This document shows positions 35,601-44,292 of a stretch of 64,000 nucleotides of DNA, piece by piece (position 1 is the first letter of the stretch; each line of letters opens with the position of its first letter). The notes under the pieces were generated by a model. The model was not told where the DNA came from. It was given only the letters and a program-made list of their open reading frames with translations, and did not search any database. The position numbers and the translations under genes were made by a program. Location: assembly GCF_021545785.1 (NCBI RefSeq), contig NZ_CP079801.1, forward strand, positions 3,778,001 to 3,842,000, in the 5' to 3' direction. This stretch comes from Halopseudomonas maritima (lineage in GTDB: Bacteria > Pseudomonadota > Gammaproteobacteria > Pseudomonadales > Pseudomonadaceae).

Positions 35601-36965
35601 ATGGCTGCGCGTTTTCCTTTGCAGGCGCTTGCGCTGGCAATTTCCACCTCATTCCTGCTCACCGCCTGCTCCGAAGGTGAGGAGCCAAAAGCCCCCGAGT
35701 CGACTGCTCCGGCAGCCGAAACTGCGCCCGCCGCGGACGCTCCCGTCGAGGCACCTGCTCAAGCTGCCAGCGTTGCGCCTGAAGCCGTAGTTGCTCACTA
35801 CAGCGATTTGGCCTTAGCGGTATACGAAGATGCGCTGAGCACCGCCAAGGCGCTGAACGAGGCGACCGACGCGTTGATCGCCAACCCCAGCGAAGAAACC
35901 CTGGCGGCCGCCAAAGCAGCCTGGCTGCACGCGCGCGTACCCTATCAGCAGTCCGAGGTATTCCGTTTTGGTAATGCCGTTGTTGACGACTGGGAAGGCC
36001 AACTGAACGCATGGCCGCTGGACGAGGGGCTGATCGATTACGTCAAGACTGATGACTACCAGCATGCTCTGGGCAATGACGGTGCCAACGCCAATATCAT
36101 CGCCAACACCGAGCTGACCGTTGGCGGCGAAACCATGGATCTGAGCGAGTTGACCCCTGAGTTGCTGGCCAGTCTGAACGAAGTGGGTGGTTCGGAAGCC
36201 AACGTCGCAACGGGCTATCACGCGGTTGAATTTCTGCTGTGGGGCCAAGACCTGCACGGTTTTGAAGCCGGCGCCGGTGAGCGTCAGGCTACCGACTACG
36301 CTGCTGGCGATGCCTGCACCAATGGCAACTGCGAGCGCCGCGGTGCTTACCTGGACGCCGTCACCGATCTGCTGGTCAATGACCTGCAGTGGATGGTCGA
36401 GCAGTGGAAGCCGGGTGTCGAGGGCAACTATCGTGCCGAGCTGACTGGTCAGGCGCCCTCTGCGGTCTACCAGAAAATGCTGTTTGGCATGGGCTCGCTG
36501 TCTTTGGGTGAGCTGGCTGGCGAGCGTATGAAGGTCGCACTCGAGGCCAACTCCTACGAGGACGAGCACGACTGCTTCAGCGACAATACCCACAACTCAC
36601 ACTACTACAACGCCCTGGGCATCCAGAATGTCTACACCGGCTCCTACAAGCGTGTAGACGGCACCGAGCTGAGCGGCGCGTCGCTGGCTGATCTGGTTGC
36701 CGACGCCAAACCGGAGCTGAACGAGGCCCTGTCTGCGCAGCTGGAGGCCAGCGTTGCGGCATTGGGTCACATGAAGCAGACCGCCGAGAAGGCAGAAAGC
36801 CCGGTGACCTTTGATATGATGATTGCCCCCGACAACACCGAGGGTGCCGAGATCATCAACAACGCCATCGCCGCGCTGGTTGAGCAGACCGGTTCTATCG
36901 AGCAGGTTGCTGCTGTGGTGGGTGTCGAGTCCCTTGAACCGGACGATGCTGGTCATCAGTTCTGA
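35601..36965 (+). CDS. Imelysin-family (M75) lipoprotein
   Basis: A 454-residue lipoprotein with lipobox LTAC (Cys23) and a Pro/Ala/Glu-rich linker to about residue 60, followed by an imelysin domain. The family motif GxHxxE is present at 205-210 (GYHAVE). Imelysin-like proteins (insulin-cleaving ICMP, EfeO relatives) bind metal through this motif and are linked to iron acquisition; protease activity has been reported for some and doubted for others. The Fur box directly upstream predicts iron repression. It heads an operon with a di-heme oxidase, a second imelysin and a DUF1513 protein, an arrangement also found in Pseudomonas. Confidence 0.92.
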   Translation: MAARFPLQALALAISTSFLLTACSEGEEPKAPESTAPAAETAPAADAPVEAPAQAASVAPEAVVAHYSDLALAVYEDALSTAKALNEATDALIANPSEETLAAAKAAWLHARVPYQQSEVFRFGNAVVDDWEGQLNAWPLDEGLIDYVKTDDYQHALGNDGANANIIANTELTVGGETMDLSELTPELLASLNEVGGSEANVATGYHAVEFLLWGQDLHGFEAGAGERQATDYAAGDACTNGNCERRGAYLDAVTDLLVNDLQWMVEQWKPGVEGNYRAELTGQAPSAVYQKMLFGMGSLSLGELAGERMKVALEANSYEDEHDCFSDNTHNSHYYNALGIQNVYTGSYKRVDGTELSGASLADLVADAKPELNEALSAQLEASVAALGHMKQTAEKAESPVTFDMMIAPDNTEGAEIINNAIAALVEQTGSIEQVAAVVGVESLEPDDAGHQF

Positions 36966-37076
36966 TTTAGCGGCTTGAACCAAGGCGGCGGACAAGGCAA
37001 TGGCCCTGTCCGCCGCTTTCGTTGAGCAGGATTGATCTTCGCTGGTACCAGTACCGCGCACAGTGATACAGGCTTT

Positions 37077-38492
37077 ATGCTCTACAATAAATTCAGTGTT
37101 TCGACCGCGGTCCTCGCGGTCCTGTTTACTTCCACTTTCTGCCACGCCGCAGAGACTTCCTCCCCCCTGCAGGACACCCCGCTGACCGGCGGTGCCGGTA
37201 GCGTCGAGCAGCACGATCACAATGCTTACTCGCTGCCACAGGGTAATCTGCCGATGACGCGTAGACTGGACTTCAGCGTCGGCAACAGTTTTTTTCGTAA
37301 CCCCTGGGTTGTTGCACCCTCCAGCACCGATGCCCGTGACGGCCTGGGCCCGCTGTTCAACACCAACTCTTGCCAGGGCTGTCACCTGAAGGACGGCCGC
37401 GGTCACGCCCCAGCCTCCATCGATACGCCCTCGGTTTCACTGTTCCTGCGGTTGTCTGTACCGGCAGACCCGGAGCGCGATGCGGACTTTTTGCGTGAAC
37501 ATGGACTGGTGCCGGCGCCGGTCTATGGCGGGCAGTTGCAAACCTCGGCCATTCCCGGCATGAAGCCCGAGGCCGACATGATCGTCGAGTGGGAAGCCAT
37601 CACCCAGACCCTGGCTGACGGCACTGAGGTGGTCATGCGCAAGCCTGTCTACCGCATTGAAAACCCCAACTACGGCCCGCTGCCGGATGACCTGCTGACC
37701 TCGCCGCGTGTAGCCCCACCGATGATCGGCCTGGGTCTGCTTGAGGCCATCCCGGAAGACGTGCTGCTCGCCGCTGCCGACCCCGATGATGCCGATGGCG
37801 ACGGCATTTCCGGTCGTGCCAACCAGGTCTGGGATCGCATGGCAGAGAAGACCGTACTTGGCCGTTTCGGCTGGAAGGCCGGACAGCCGAACGTGCTGCA
37901 ACAAAGTATGGATGCCTTTGCCGGCGACATGGGGCTTACCTCCAGCGTCGCGCTGTCGACCGACTGTACCCCGCAGCAACAGTGTGAGCGTTTTCCGAAT
38001 GGCGGCGTGCCGGAAGTCAGCGACAAGGTGGCCGGCTTTATCGAGTTTTACGCCACCAGTCTGGCGGTGCCCACGCGCCGCGATATGGATAGCCCCGAGG
38101 TGCAACGCGGCGCCGAGCTGTTCAATCAAATTGGCTGCGCTGCGTGCCACACGCCGACCTACACCACCGGTCAGCATGAGCGCAGCGACCTGAACGAGCA
38201 GGTGATCTGGCCCTACACTGATCTACTGCTGCACGACATGGGCCCAGGCCTGGCGGATGGGCGTGATGAGTTTCTGGCAGATGGTACCGAATGGCGCACT
38301 CCGCCGCTGTGGGGGCTGGGCCTGACCAAAACAGTCAATCCGCTGGCCGGCTTCCTGCACGACGGCCGCGCCGAAACCGTGGAGCACGCCATTTTGTGGC
38401 ACGACGGCGAAGCCCGTGCAGCGGCTGATGAATATCGCCTGCTACCAGCCAACGAGCGCGAAGCCCTGCTGCGCTTCCTCAACTCTCTCTAA
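37077..38492 (+). CDS. Di-heme oxidoreductase, DUF1111 family
   Basis: A 471-residue periplasmic c-type cytochrome. A signal peptide (about 1-25, cut near CHAAE) is followed by two CxxCH sites: CQGCH at 99-103, and CAACH near residue 365. The family is sometimes annotated as thiol oxidoreductase and is distantly related to di-heme cytochrome c peroxidase/MauG. A calcium-like DPDDADGDGISG segment is in the middle. ATG 37077 gives the signal peptide; an upstream in-frame TTG at 37032 is less likely. Placed between two imelysins in a Fur-regulated operon, it may oxidise or reduce iron during periplasmic uptake, which is a hypothesis. Confidence 0.9.
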   Translation: MLYNKFSVSTAVLAVLFTSTFCHAAETSSPLQDTPLTGGAGSVEQHDHNAYSLPQGNLPMTRRLDFSVGNSFFRNPWVVAPSSTDARDGLGPLFNTNSCQGCHLKDGRGHAPASIDTPSVSLFLRLSVPADPERDADFLREHGLVPAPVYGGQLQTSAIPGMKPEADMIVEWEAITQTLADGTEVVMRKPVYRIENPNYGPLPDDLLTSPRVAPPMIGLGLLEAIPEDVLLAAADPDDADGDGISGRANQVWDRMAEKTVLGRFGWKAGQPNVLQQSMDAFAGDMGLTSSVALSTDCTPQQQCERFPNGGVPEVSDKVAGFIEFYATSLAVPTRRDMDSPEVQRGAELFNQIGCAACHTPTYTTGQHERSDLNEQVIWPYTDLLLHDMGPGLADGRDEFLADGTEWRTPPLWGLGLTKTVNPLAGFLHDGRAETVEHAILWHDGEARAAADEYRLLPANEREALLRFLNSL

Positions 38493-38509
38493 CCGGGATG
38501 ATCGTTCAC

Positions 38510-39544
38510 ATGAAGGCGAAAACCACCCTGCTCCGCCTGCCGCTGGTAACGGCACTGACGCTGGGTCTCAGCGCTCAGGCGCTAGCGGAAACACCGCGTG
38601 CTGCCTGGCATGCCCAGATAGGTCACGGTTATGAGCAACTGGCCAGCAACACTGCCTCCTTTGAGCAACTGACCAGTGAGTACTGCGCTGAACCGACTGA
38701 CGCCGGCCTGCTGGCGGTACAGGAGCAATGGCTGGCGGCATTCAGCAGCTGGCAGGCTGTACGCTTTGTCGATTTTGGCCCGATTGAGCAAAACACCCGA
38801 GCGTGGAAGTTTCAGTTCTGGCCCGATCCGAAAAACCTGACTGCGGCCAAGGCGCGCTACTGGTTGGGTGGTGACAAGGCCATTGATGTTGATGCCCTGT
38901 CCCGTGACAGCGTGGCCATTCAGGGCTTTCCTGCAGCAGAGTATCTGCTGTTTGACCCGCAGATCACCGAGGGCGAGCGCGCCCTCCCGGCAGAGCGCAC
39001 CTGCACCCTGCTCACCGCCATCAGCGGCAACCTGAAACACAATGCCGCAGGGCTGAATGCGGACTGGGGCCAGCTGCAATCTCGCTACCTGGAAGTGGCT
39101 GACTACAACAACGGCACCCTGACCTCCGCCATGCACGCACTGGAGATCATGGCCGATTGGCGCCTGGCTGCACCGCTGGGCGTGCGTGGCACCGGTAAGC
39201 CCAACCCGTATCTGGCAGATGCCTGGCGCAGCGAGCAGTCGCTGGTGACCCTGCGGGCATCGTTACAGGGCTTGGCCGATTACTTCGTGCCGGGCCTCAA
39301 TCTGCTGATGGCTGAGAACGACGCACCTGAACTGGCTGAACAGTTCAGCAGCCAGCTAAACAAAACCCTCGCACACTTCGACAGTCTGCCAACCGATATC
39401 ACCCCCCTGCTGGAAACCGAAGAAGGCATCGCCAGTCTGACGGCGCTGTTGGAGGATGTCCGGGCGACTGGCGCCGTACTGACAGGCCCAATTGCCAGCA
39501 AGCTGGCCATTGTCCGAGGCTTCAACTCCAGTGATGGAGACTGA
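38510..39544 (+). CDS. Second imelysin-family protein, altered metal motif
   Basis: A 344-residue secreted imelysin with a Sec signal peptide (cut after ALA, about residue 26) and no lipobox. The helical imelysin fold is recognisable (WLAAFSSWQAVRF, the YNNGTLTSAMHALEIMADWRLAAPLG block), but the GxHxxE site reads GFPAAE at 139-144, with Pro141 replacing the metal His. It may therefore have lost metal binding or use another site. An ATG 12 bases upstream (38498) is also possible. Spacing to both neighbours is a few bases, so it is part of the imelysin operon. Confidence 0.87.
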   Translation: MKAKTTLLRLPLVTALTLGLSAQALAETPRAAWHAQIGHGYEQLASNTASFEQLTSEYCAEPTDAGLLAVQEQWLAAFSSWQAVRFVDFGPIEQNTRAWKFQFWPDPKNLTAAKARYWLGGDKAIDVDALSRDSVAIQGFPAAEYLLFDPQITEGERALPAERTCTLLTAISGNLKHNAAGLNADWGQLQSRYLEVADYNNGTLTSAMHALEIMADWRLAAPLGVRGTGKPNPYLADAWRSEQSLVTLRASLQGLADYFVPGLNLLMAENDAPELAEQFSSQLNKTLAHFDSLPTDITPLLETEEGIASLTALLEDVRATGAVLTGPIASKLAIVRGFNSSDGD

Positions 39545-39547
39545 TTG

Positions 39548-40669
39548 ATGCTCAATCGTCGTGGGTTTATCAAGGCATCGCTGACGGGTGCCTCGATCAC
39601 GGCGGTAACCGCCTGCAGTCAGCGCCTGCTCACGCCCGCCGCACCCGCACTGGCGCTGGTCAGCGCGGTGGACGACGCCAAGGGTCAACACTACATCAGC
39701 GGCGTGGATAGCTGCGGGCAGAAGCGCTTTCAGATCCCGGTCGCCGAGCGGTGCCATGGTGGCTGCCCGCAGCCATATGGTGATCATGTCGTGGTGTTCG
39801 CCCGTCGACCCGGGCGGCAGATGCACGTGATCAATACCCGCAGCGGCCAGCTTGAGCGCAGCGTGCATGCCGGTGACGGCTACCACTACTACGGCCACGG
39901 TGTTTATAGCCCGGATGCCCGTTTGCTGTACGTGACCATGAACAACTACCAGACCTCAGCTGGCCTGGTACGGGTGTACGATGCCTTTGACGGTTACCGT
40001 CAGGTGGCGGACTTCGATCTGGCTGGCATCGGCCCGCATGAGCTGCGGCTGCATCCGGACGGCAACACGCTGGTCGTGGCCCTCGGCGGCATTGAGACAC
40101 ACCCTGACTACGACCGTATCAAGCTCAACCTGGACCGTATGGAACCGGCGCTGATACTGATGGACCGGCACAGCGGAGAGATCACTGCGCGTTACTCGCC
40201 CTCTCACCCCCAGCTAAGTTGTCGTCATCTGGATGTCAGTCCGGATGGGGTGGTTATCGCCGGCTACCAATACGAGGGTCCGGAGTGGGAAACGCCTCCC
40301 TTAATCGCCAGGCTGGACACCGCGACCGGTGAGTTCTCGGAGCCTGAGTTGCCGCTTGAAGAATTGGCGGGCCTGCGCAATTACACTGCCAGTATCGCTA
40401 TCAGCCGCCATAGCCCGCTGGCCGTGATCACTGCTCCACTGGGTAATCGGGCCATTATCATCAACTATCGCACTGGCGAGCTGGTGCAGCGCATCGCTGT
40501 GCAAGACGTTGCCGGCGCCCTGCCCTACGGTGAGCGCGGTTTTGTGGTGACGTCTGGTCTGGGGGGCGTGTTTCTCCTGTCGGCTGACAGTGATCAGGCC
40601 GTGCCGCATGGCAGCTACCCGGTGCGTTGGGATAACCACCTGACACCAGGCCAGTTCGGTGTCGCCTGA
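39548..40669 (+). CDS. DUF1513 Tat-exported beta-propeller-like protein
   Basis: A 373-residue protein with a twin-arginine signal (RRGFIK at residues 4-9) whose hydrophobic part ends in a lipobox-like VTAC. The rest matches the DUF1513 family, with repeats such as GHGVYSPDARLLYVTMNN, GPHELRLHPDGNTLVVALGG and CRHLDVSPDGVVIAGYQ, typical of WD40-like blades. It starts three bases after the preceding stop and closes the Fur-regulated operon. The biochemical role is unknown; the conserved association with imelysins and the di-heme protein suggests an accessory part in the same iron system. Confidence 0.88.
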   Translation: MLNRRGFIKASLTGASITAVTACSQRLLTPAAPALALVSAVDDAKGQHYISGVDSCGQKRFQIPVAERCHGGCPQPYGDHVVVFARRPGRQMHVINTRSGQLERSVHAGDGYHYYGHGVYSPDARLLYVTMNNYQTSAGLVRVYDAFDGYRQVADFDLAGIGPHELRLHPDGNTLVVALGGIETHPDYDRIKLNLDRMEPALILMDRHSGEITARYSPSHPQLSCRHLDVSPDGVVIAGYQYEGPEWETPPLIARLDTATGEFSEPELPLEELAGLRNYTASIAISRHSPLAVITAPLGNRAIIINYRTGELVQRIAVQDVAGALPYGERGFVVTSGLGGVFLLSADSDQAVPHGSYPVRWDNHLTPGQFGVA

Positions 40670-40687
40670 GCGCAGTCGTCAGCCTCC

Positions 40688-40970
40688 TAGGGAAGCACTG
40701 ATCAATGACACACGCGCTCTGCGAGAGCTCAAGCGTGCAGATGCAAGGCGCGATGTGCAGCCAATAGTGGTTCTATTGGCAAGCAGCACAACGCAGCAGG
40801 TGCATGCTTGAGCTCTCGCCCTGCGGGGCGTTCAGTCTGGGCCGCATCCGGCTGGGCCGTACTCTACGTTGTGATTTCTCGACAGGTCCAGACATGCCTG
40901 CGAAACCACGCCTTGCTTGCAGCCCAGACTGAGCGCCAGAGGGCATGCGGAATTGATCAGTGCTTCCCTA
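40688..40970. mobile_element. MITE-like element, copy 1 (283 bp)
   Basis: The element is bounded by perfect 19-bp terminal inverted repeats (40688-40706 and 40952-40970, starting TAGGGAAGCACTGATC) with TA (or CTAG) at both ends, which suggests mobilisation in trans by an IS630/Tc1- or IS5-type transposase. It has no coding capacity. Subterminal inverted repeats (about 40828 and 40922) are also present. The right part matches, in reverse, the shorter copy at 44113-44282. Its right end provides the stop codon of the PilZ gene. Confidence 0.8.
40725..40815. repeat. Nested palindromic repeat inside copy 1
   Basis: A 91-bp segment bounded by GAGCTCAAGC and its inverse GCTTGAGCTC interrupts the element where copy 2 has continuous sequence. 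It contains an internal CCAATAGTGGTTCTATTGG palindrome, so it could fold into a long hairpin. It looks like a second small repeat that inserted into the first. Confidence 0.6.
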
Positions 40971-41300
40971 GAGGCTGGCGACCATCTTCTCGATGCACTG
41001 ACGAGAGGTATCTGGCAGGTTGGTGAAGTGCATCCCCGTCCAGTACTGCTGACCATTCAAGCTTTGGCGGTTCCACAGGGTTTCGGCATCCAGCAGAAAT
41101 TCGTGCACGCCGTTCAGGCGCATTGGCAGGTTGACTTGCAGTGCGAAGGAACGAAACAGATCTACCGGCTGGTCGCTCAGCAACATGAGCCCTTCCACAT
41201 GCAGATCCACCACGCGTCCAAGGTGATCTCCGGTATCTAAATCAAAGACTTCCAGGCTGTTGCTCACGTAATGTCGCTCCAATCTTCTGCGTTCTGTCAT
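40968..41300 (-). CDS. PilZ-domain protein
   Basis: A 110-residue single-domain protein. It starts RRRLERHYVSNSLEVFD, resembling the RxxxR cyclic-di-GMP motif, with a second conserved stretch DLHVEGLMLLSD in place of the usual (D/N)xSxxG; the Ser is replaced, so binding is uncertain. Its TAG stop lies in the terminal repeat of the adjacent MITE-like element, so the C-terminus may have been altered by the insertion. Two GGDEF enzymes are encoded in the same window, but not next to it. Confidence 0.8.
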   Translation of the reverse strand: MTERRRLERHYVSNSLEVFDLDTGDHLGRVVDLHVEGLMLLSDQPVDLFRSFALQVNLPMRLNGVHEFLLDAETLWNRQSLNGQQYWTGMHFTNLPDTSRQCIEKMVASL

Positions 41301-41581
41301 GGCATGCTCGTTGTATCGGTAGGCGGCCTGAGGCTGTCACTGCACCTGGGCTTGGGCTGAGTCGCGCGGTGGCGGCGCCACATCATCAGCGCGTCCCTGA
41401 ACATCAGTGTGCGCCATATGGGTAGTGGCGAAAAGCTATGCTATGCAGCATTTTGTATAACCAATCCACATTTCTTGCAGCGCCCACGTCCTGAGATCAA
41501 GCGAAATGTGAACTGCTTCATCTGACCGCGGGTTCGGGGTATGGTGCTGTCATAACACGCGACCAAAGAGGATGCCTTTTT

Positions 41582-42064
41582 ATGCGTTTCAACAAATTTT
41601 CACTGCTGCTGATCGGTTGCGCGCTGGCGCAGCTGGTCTCTGCCCACGAATTTGAAGCAGGTGAGCTGCACATCGATCACCCCTGGTCACGGGCACTGCC
41701 GCCGGTGGCGCCAACCGGGGCCGCGTACCTGAGCATCAGCAACCATGGCGACAGCGCCGATACGCTGCTCGGCGCGCAGACCGCGGTGGCCGGCAAAGTG
41801 GAGATCCATGAGCATGTGCAGGCCGACGGCATGATGAAGATGCAGCGCGTCGAGTCGCTGACCATTGAACCGGGCGCCACGGTGACCTTTGCGCCTGGCA
41901 GCTACCATCTGATGCTGTTCCAGCTGAAGCAGCCGCTGGCCGCTGGCGATAGCTATCCAATGACCCTGCAGTTTGCCAACGCTGGCGAGGTGGAGGTGCA
42001 GGTCAAGGTGCAAGCTGAAGATGAGGTGTCAGGGGCTGCAGATAACGGACACCAGCATCACTGA
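41582..42064 (+). CDS. PCu(A)C-family periplasmic copper chaperone
   Basis: A 160-residue periplasmic protein with a signal peptide (cut near SAHE, about residue 21). The Cu(I) site H-x-M type ligands are present in the order EIHEHV (about 76), MMKM (about 84-87) and SYHLMLF (about 102-107), followed by a cupredoxin-like beta fold. A His-rich tail (GHQHH) may add copper binding. PCu(A)C proteins deliver copper to the CuA site of cytochrome oxidases. No SenC/Sco gene is adjacent. The stop overlaps the 3' end of the convergent channel gene. Confidence 0.9.
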   Translation: MRFNKFSLLLIGCALAQLVSAHEFEAGELHIDHPWSRALPPVAPTGAAYLSISNHGDSADTLLGAQTAVAGKVEIHEHVQADGMMKMQRVESLTIEPGATVTFAPGSYHLMLFQLKQPLAAGDSYPMTLQFANAGEVEVQVKVQAEDEVSGAADNGHQHH

Positions 42065-42690
42065 GGCCGGTCACCACGGTCCAGCAGATGAAAGCGCGGC
42101 AGGGCCAGGTGCCAGCGGATGGCCGCCAGGCGGATAGCCAGCACCACCGCCATGCAAAGCCCTGCCGCGATGTCTTCCTGAACGGGCAGCTGGCTCAGCC
42201 CGAGATAACACAGGGAGCCGACAATGCAGGCGGTGGCGTAGATTTCCCTGTGGAAAATCAGCGGGATTTCATTGCAGATGATGTCGCGCATGACGCCGCC
42301 GGCAACCCCGGTCATCACGCCCATGATGACTGCCGCACTGACCGGCACCTGGTGAGCTAGCGCCACCTGGGTGCCTATCACCGTAAACACCGCCAGGCCA
42401 AAGGCGTCGGCCACCAGCAACCCGAGTTCGTTGATCGGCCGCGTCAGACGTACCCAGCACACTGTACCCAGGGCCGCCAGGGTGGCAACCAGAATATACA
42501 TATCGTTGCCAATCCAGCTGACCGGATGGTTGCCAAGGATCACATCTCGCAGGGTTCCGCCACCCAATGCGGTGACAATGGCGATGACCAGCACGCCGAA
42601 CAGGTCCATGGCCTTGCGCCCAGCCATCAAGGCGCCGGTTATGGCAAACACCGCCACGCCAAACAGGTCAAACGCGTAGAACCAGCTCAT
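42058..42690 (-). CDS. Trimeric intracellular cation channel (TRIC/UPF0126) family protein
   Basis: A 210-residue inner-membrane protein with seven predicted helices built from two UPF0126 repeats: FGVAVFAITGALMAGRKAMD, then ALGGGTLRDVILGN; and FGLAVFTVIGTQVAL, then GVAGGVMRDIICNEIPL. The paired GGG/GGV-x-RD motifs are the family hallmark. Prokaryotic TRIC homologues conduct K+ and similar ions. ATG 42690 is chosen since upstream residues come from the gor region in another frame. It lies 28 bases downstream of gor. Confidence 0.9.
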   Translation of the reverse strand: MSWFYAFDLFGVAVFAITGALMAGRKAMDLFGVLVIAIVTALGGGTLRDVILGNHPVSWIGNDMYILVATLAALGTVCWVRLTRPINELGLLVADAFGLAVFTVIGTQVALAHQVPVSAAVIMGVMTGVAGGVMRDIICNEIPLIFHREIYATACIVGSLCYLGLSQLPVQEDIAAGLCMAVVLAIRLAAIRWHLALPRFHLLDRGDRPQ

Positions 42691-42718
42691 GCCGAGGACT
42701 CCCCAGGCTGGGCCGCGA

Positions 42719-44083
42719 TCAGTCCTCGCGGGTTGGACTGCGCATGGTGACAAACTCTTCGGCAGCGGTCGGATGGATGCCCAGGGTGGCATCAAATACC
42801 GCCTTGGTCGCGCCTGCCTTGACCGCCACGGCCAACCCCTGGACGATCTCGCCAGCCTCCGGGCCGACCATATGCACGCCGAGCACCTTATCGCTCTGCT
42901 GATCAACAATCAGCTTCATGAAACTCTGCTCTCCCCGCCCGGCCAGCGTGTTGCGCATGGCGCGGAAGCGGCTCTCGAAGATTTTCAGCTTGTGGCCTTT
43001 CTTGCGCGCGGCTTCCTCGCTCAGCCCCAGGGTGGCGATGTTGGGAATGCAGAATACCGCGGTCGGAATGTCGTCATAGTCGACTGGACGGTACTCCTCA
43101 CGCTTGTACAGCCAACGCGCCAGCGCCATCCCCTCCGCCAGTGCCACCGGGGTAAGCTCGACGGTATCGGTTACATCGCCGATGGCATAGATGGAGGGTT
43201 CGCTGGTCTGATAGTGCGTGTCCACCTCGATGTTGCCCTTGGCATCCAGCGCCACGGCGGTGTTTTCCAGCCCCAACCCGTCTACATGCGGTCGCCGCCC
43301 GGTGGCATAGAGCACCAGATCGGTTTCCAGCTGTTCACCATTGTCGAGGTAGACCTGAAAACTGCCGTCGCTATTGCGCCCGATTTGTGAGACGTCGCTG
43401 TTGAAGCGTAGATCAAGCCCCTTGGCGCGCAGTACCTGGGCCATGTGTTCGCGTACGCCCTGATCAAAACCGCGCAGGAACAGATCACCGCGATACAGCT
43501 GTGTAGTGTCGCAGCCCAGGCCGTGGAAAATGCCGGCAAATTCGATGGCGATGTAGCCGCCACCGACCACCAATACCCGCTTGGGCAGCTGTTCCAGAAA
43601 GAACGCCTCATTCGAGCTGATGACGTGCTCGCTACCGGGAAACTCTGGAACGAACGGCCACCCACCGGTAGCGATCAAAATACGCTCGCTGCGATAGCGC
43701 TGCCCGTTTACCTCAACCTCATGCGGGCCAACAATGCGCGCTCGGCCCTCCAGCAATTGCACGCCAGCTGAGGTAAGCAGGTTGTGGTAGATGCCATTCA
43801 GACGACTGATTTCGGCGTTTTTGTTGGCAACCAGACGTGGCCAATCGAAGCCTTCGGTATTGAGGTTCCAGCCATAACCGGCGGCATCTTCAATGTCTTC
43901 GGCAAAGTGCGCAGCATAGGCCAACAGCTTTTTGGGCACACAGCCAACATTGACGCAGGTCCCCCCCAGGTAACGGTCTTCGGCCACGGCGACCCGCGCG
44001 CCGAACCCGGCTGCCATGCGGCTGGCACGCACACCACCGGAACCGGCGCCAATGACGAACAGATCAAAATCGTATTGAGACAT
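42719..44083 (-). CDS. gor: Glutathione-disulfide reductase
   Basis: A 454-residue FAD enzyme reducing glutathione disulfide with NADPH. The redox-active cysteines are Cys43 and Cys48 in GGTCVNVGCVPKK; the FAD motif is GAGSGG (12-17); the NADPH domain has VVGGGYIAIEFAGI with the Arg-rich RGDLFLRGFD typical of NADPH preference; and the C-terminal catalytic His437 lies in GIHPTAAEE. ATG 44083 is used; the same frame is open further upstream into the MITE-like copy 2, but that reading is not protein-like. The repeat element sits 30 bases before the start and so may carry or disturb the gor promoter. Confidence 0.96.
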   Translation of the reverse strand: MSQYDFDLFVIGAGSGGVRASRMAAGFGARVAVAEDRYLGGTCVNVGCVPKKLLAYAAHFAEDIEDAAGYGWNLNTEGFDWPRLVANKNAEISRLNGIYHNLLTSAGVQLLEGRARIVGPHEVEVNGQRYRSERILIATGGWPFVPEFPGSEHVISSNEAFFLEQLPKRVLVVGGGYIAIEFAGIFHGLGCDTTQLYRGDLFLRGFDQGVREHMAQVLRAKGLDLRFNSDVSQIGRNSDGSFQVYLDNGEQLETDLVLYATGRRPHVDGLGLENTAVALDAKGNIEVDTHYQTSEPSIYAIGDVTDTVELTPVALAEGMALARWLYKREEYRPVDYDDIPTAVFCIPNIATLGLSEEAARKKGHKLKIFESRFRAMRNTLAGRGEQSFMKLIVDQQSDKVLGVHMVGPEAGEIVQGLAVAVKAGATKAVFDATLGIHPTAAEEFVTMRSPTRED

Positions 44084-44112
44084 GCTGGGGTTTCCTGCGA
44101 CGCTTGATAAGA

Positions 44113-44282
44113 TAGGGAAGCACTGATTAATTCCGTATGCCCTCTGGCGTTCAGGTTGGGCTGCAATCAAGACGTGGTTTCGACGGCATGTCGGGACCTG
44201 TCGAGAAATCACAACGCAGAGTGCGGCCCAACCTGAACGCCCCGTAGGGCGAGGGCGTGTGGAATTAGTCAGCGCTTCCCTA
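44113..44282. mobile_element. MITE-like element, copy 2 (170 bp)
   Basis: Terminal inverted repeats of 22 bases (44113-44134 and 44261-44282) differ at two positions, with TA at each end. In reverse orientation it matches copy 1 at 40688-40970 without the nested 91-bp palindrome and nearby bases. It lies between gor and the UDP-glucose dehydrogenase gene, whose stop codon is 11 bases away. Confidence 0.78.
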
Positions 44283-44292
44283 GCATACCGAA

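Noticed and set aside
42691..42909. Extended start for the TRIC-like channel
   Set aside because: The added residues come from antiphase reading of gor and contain no membrane helix.
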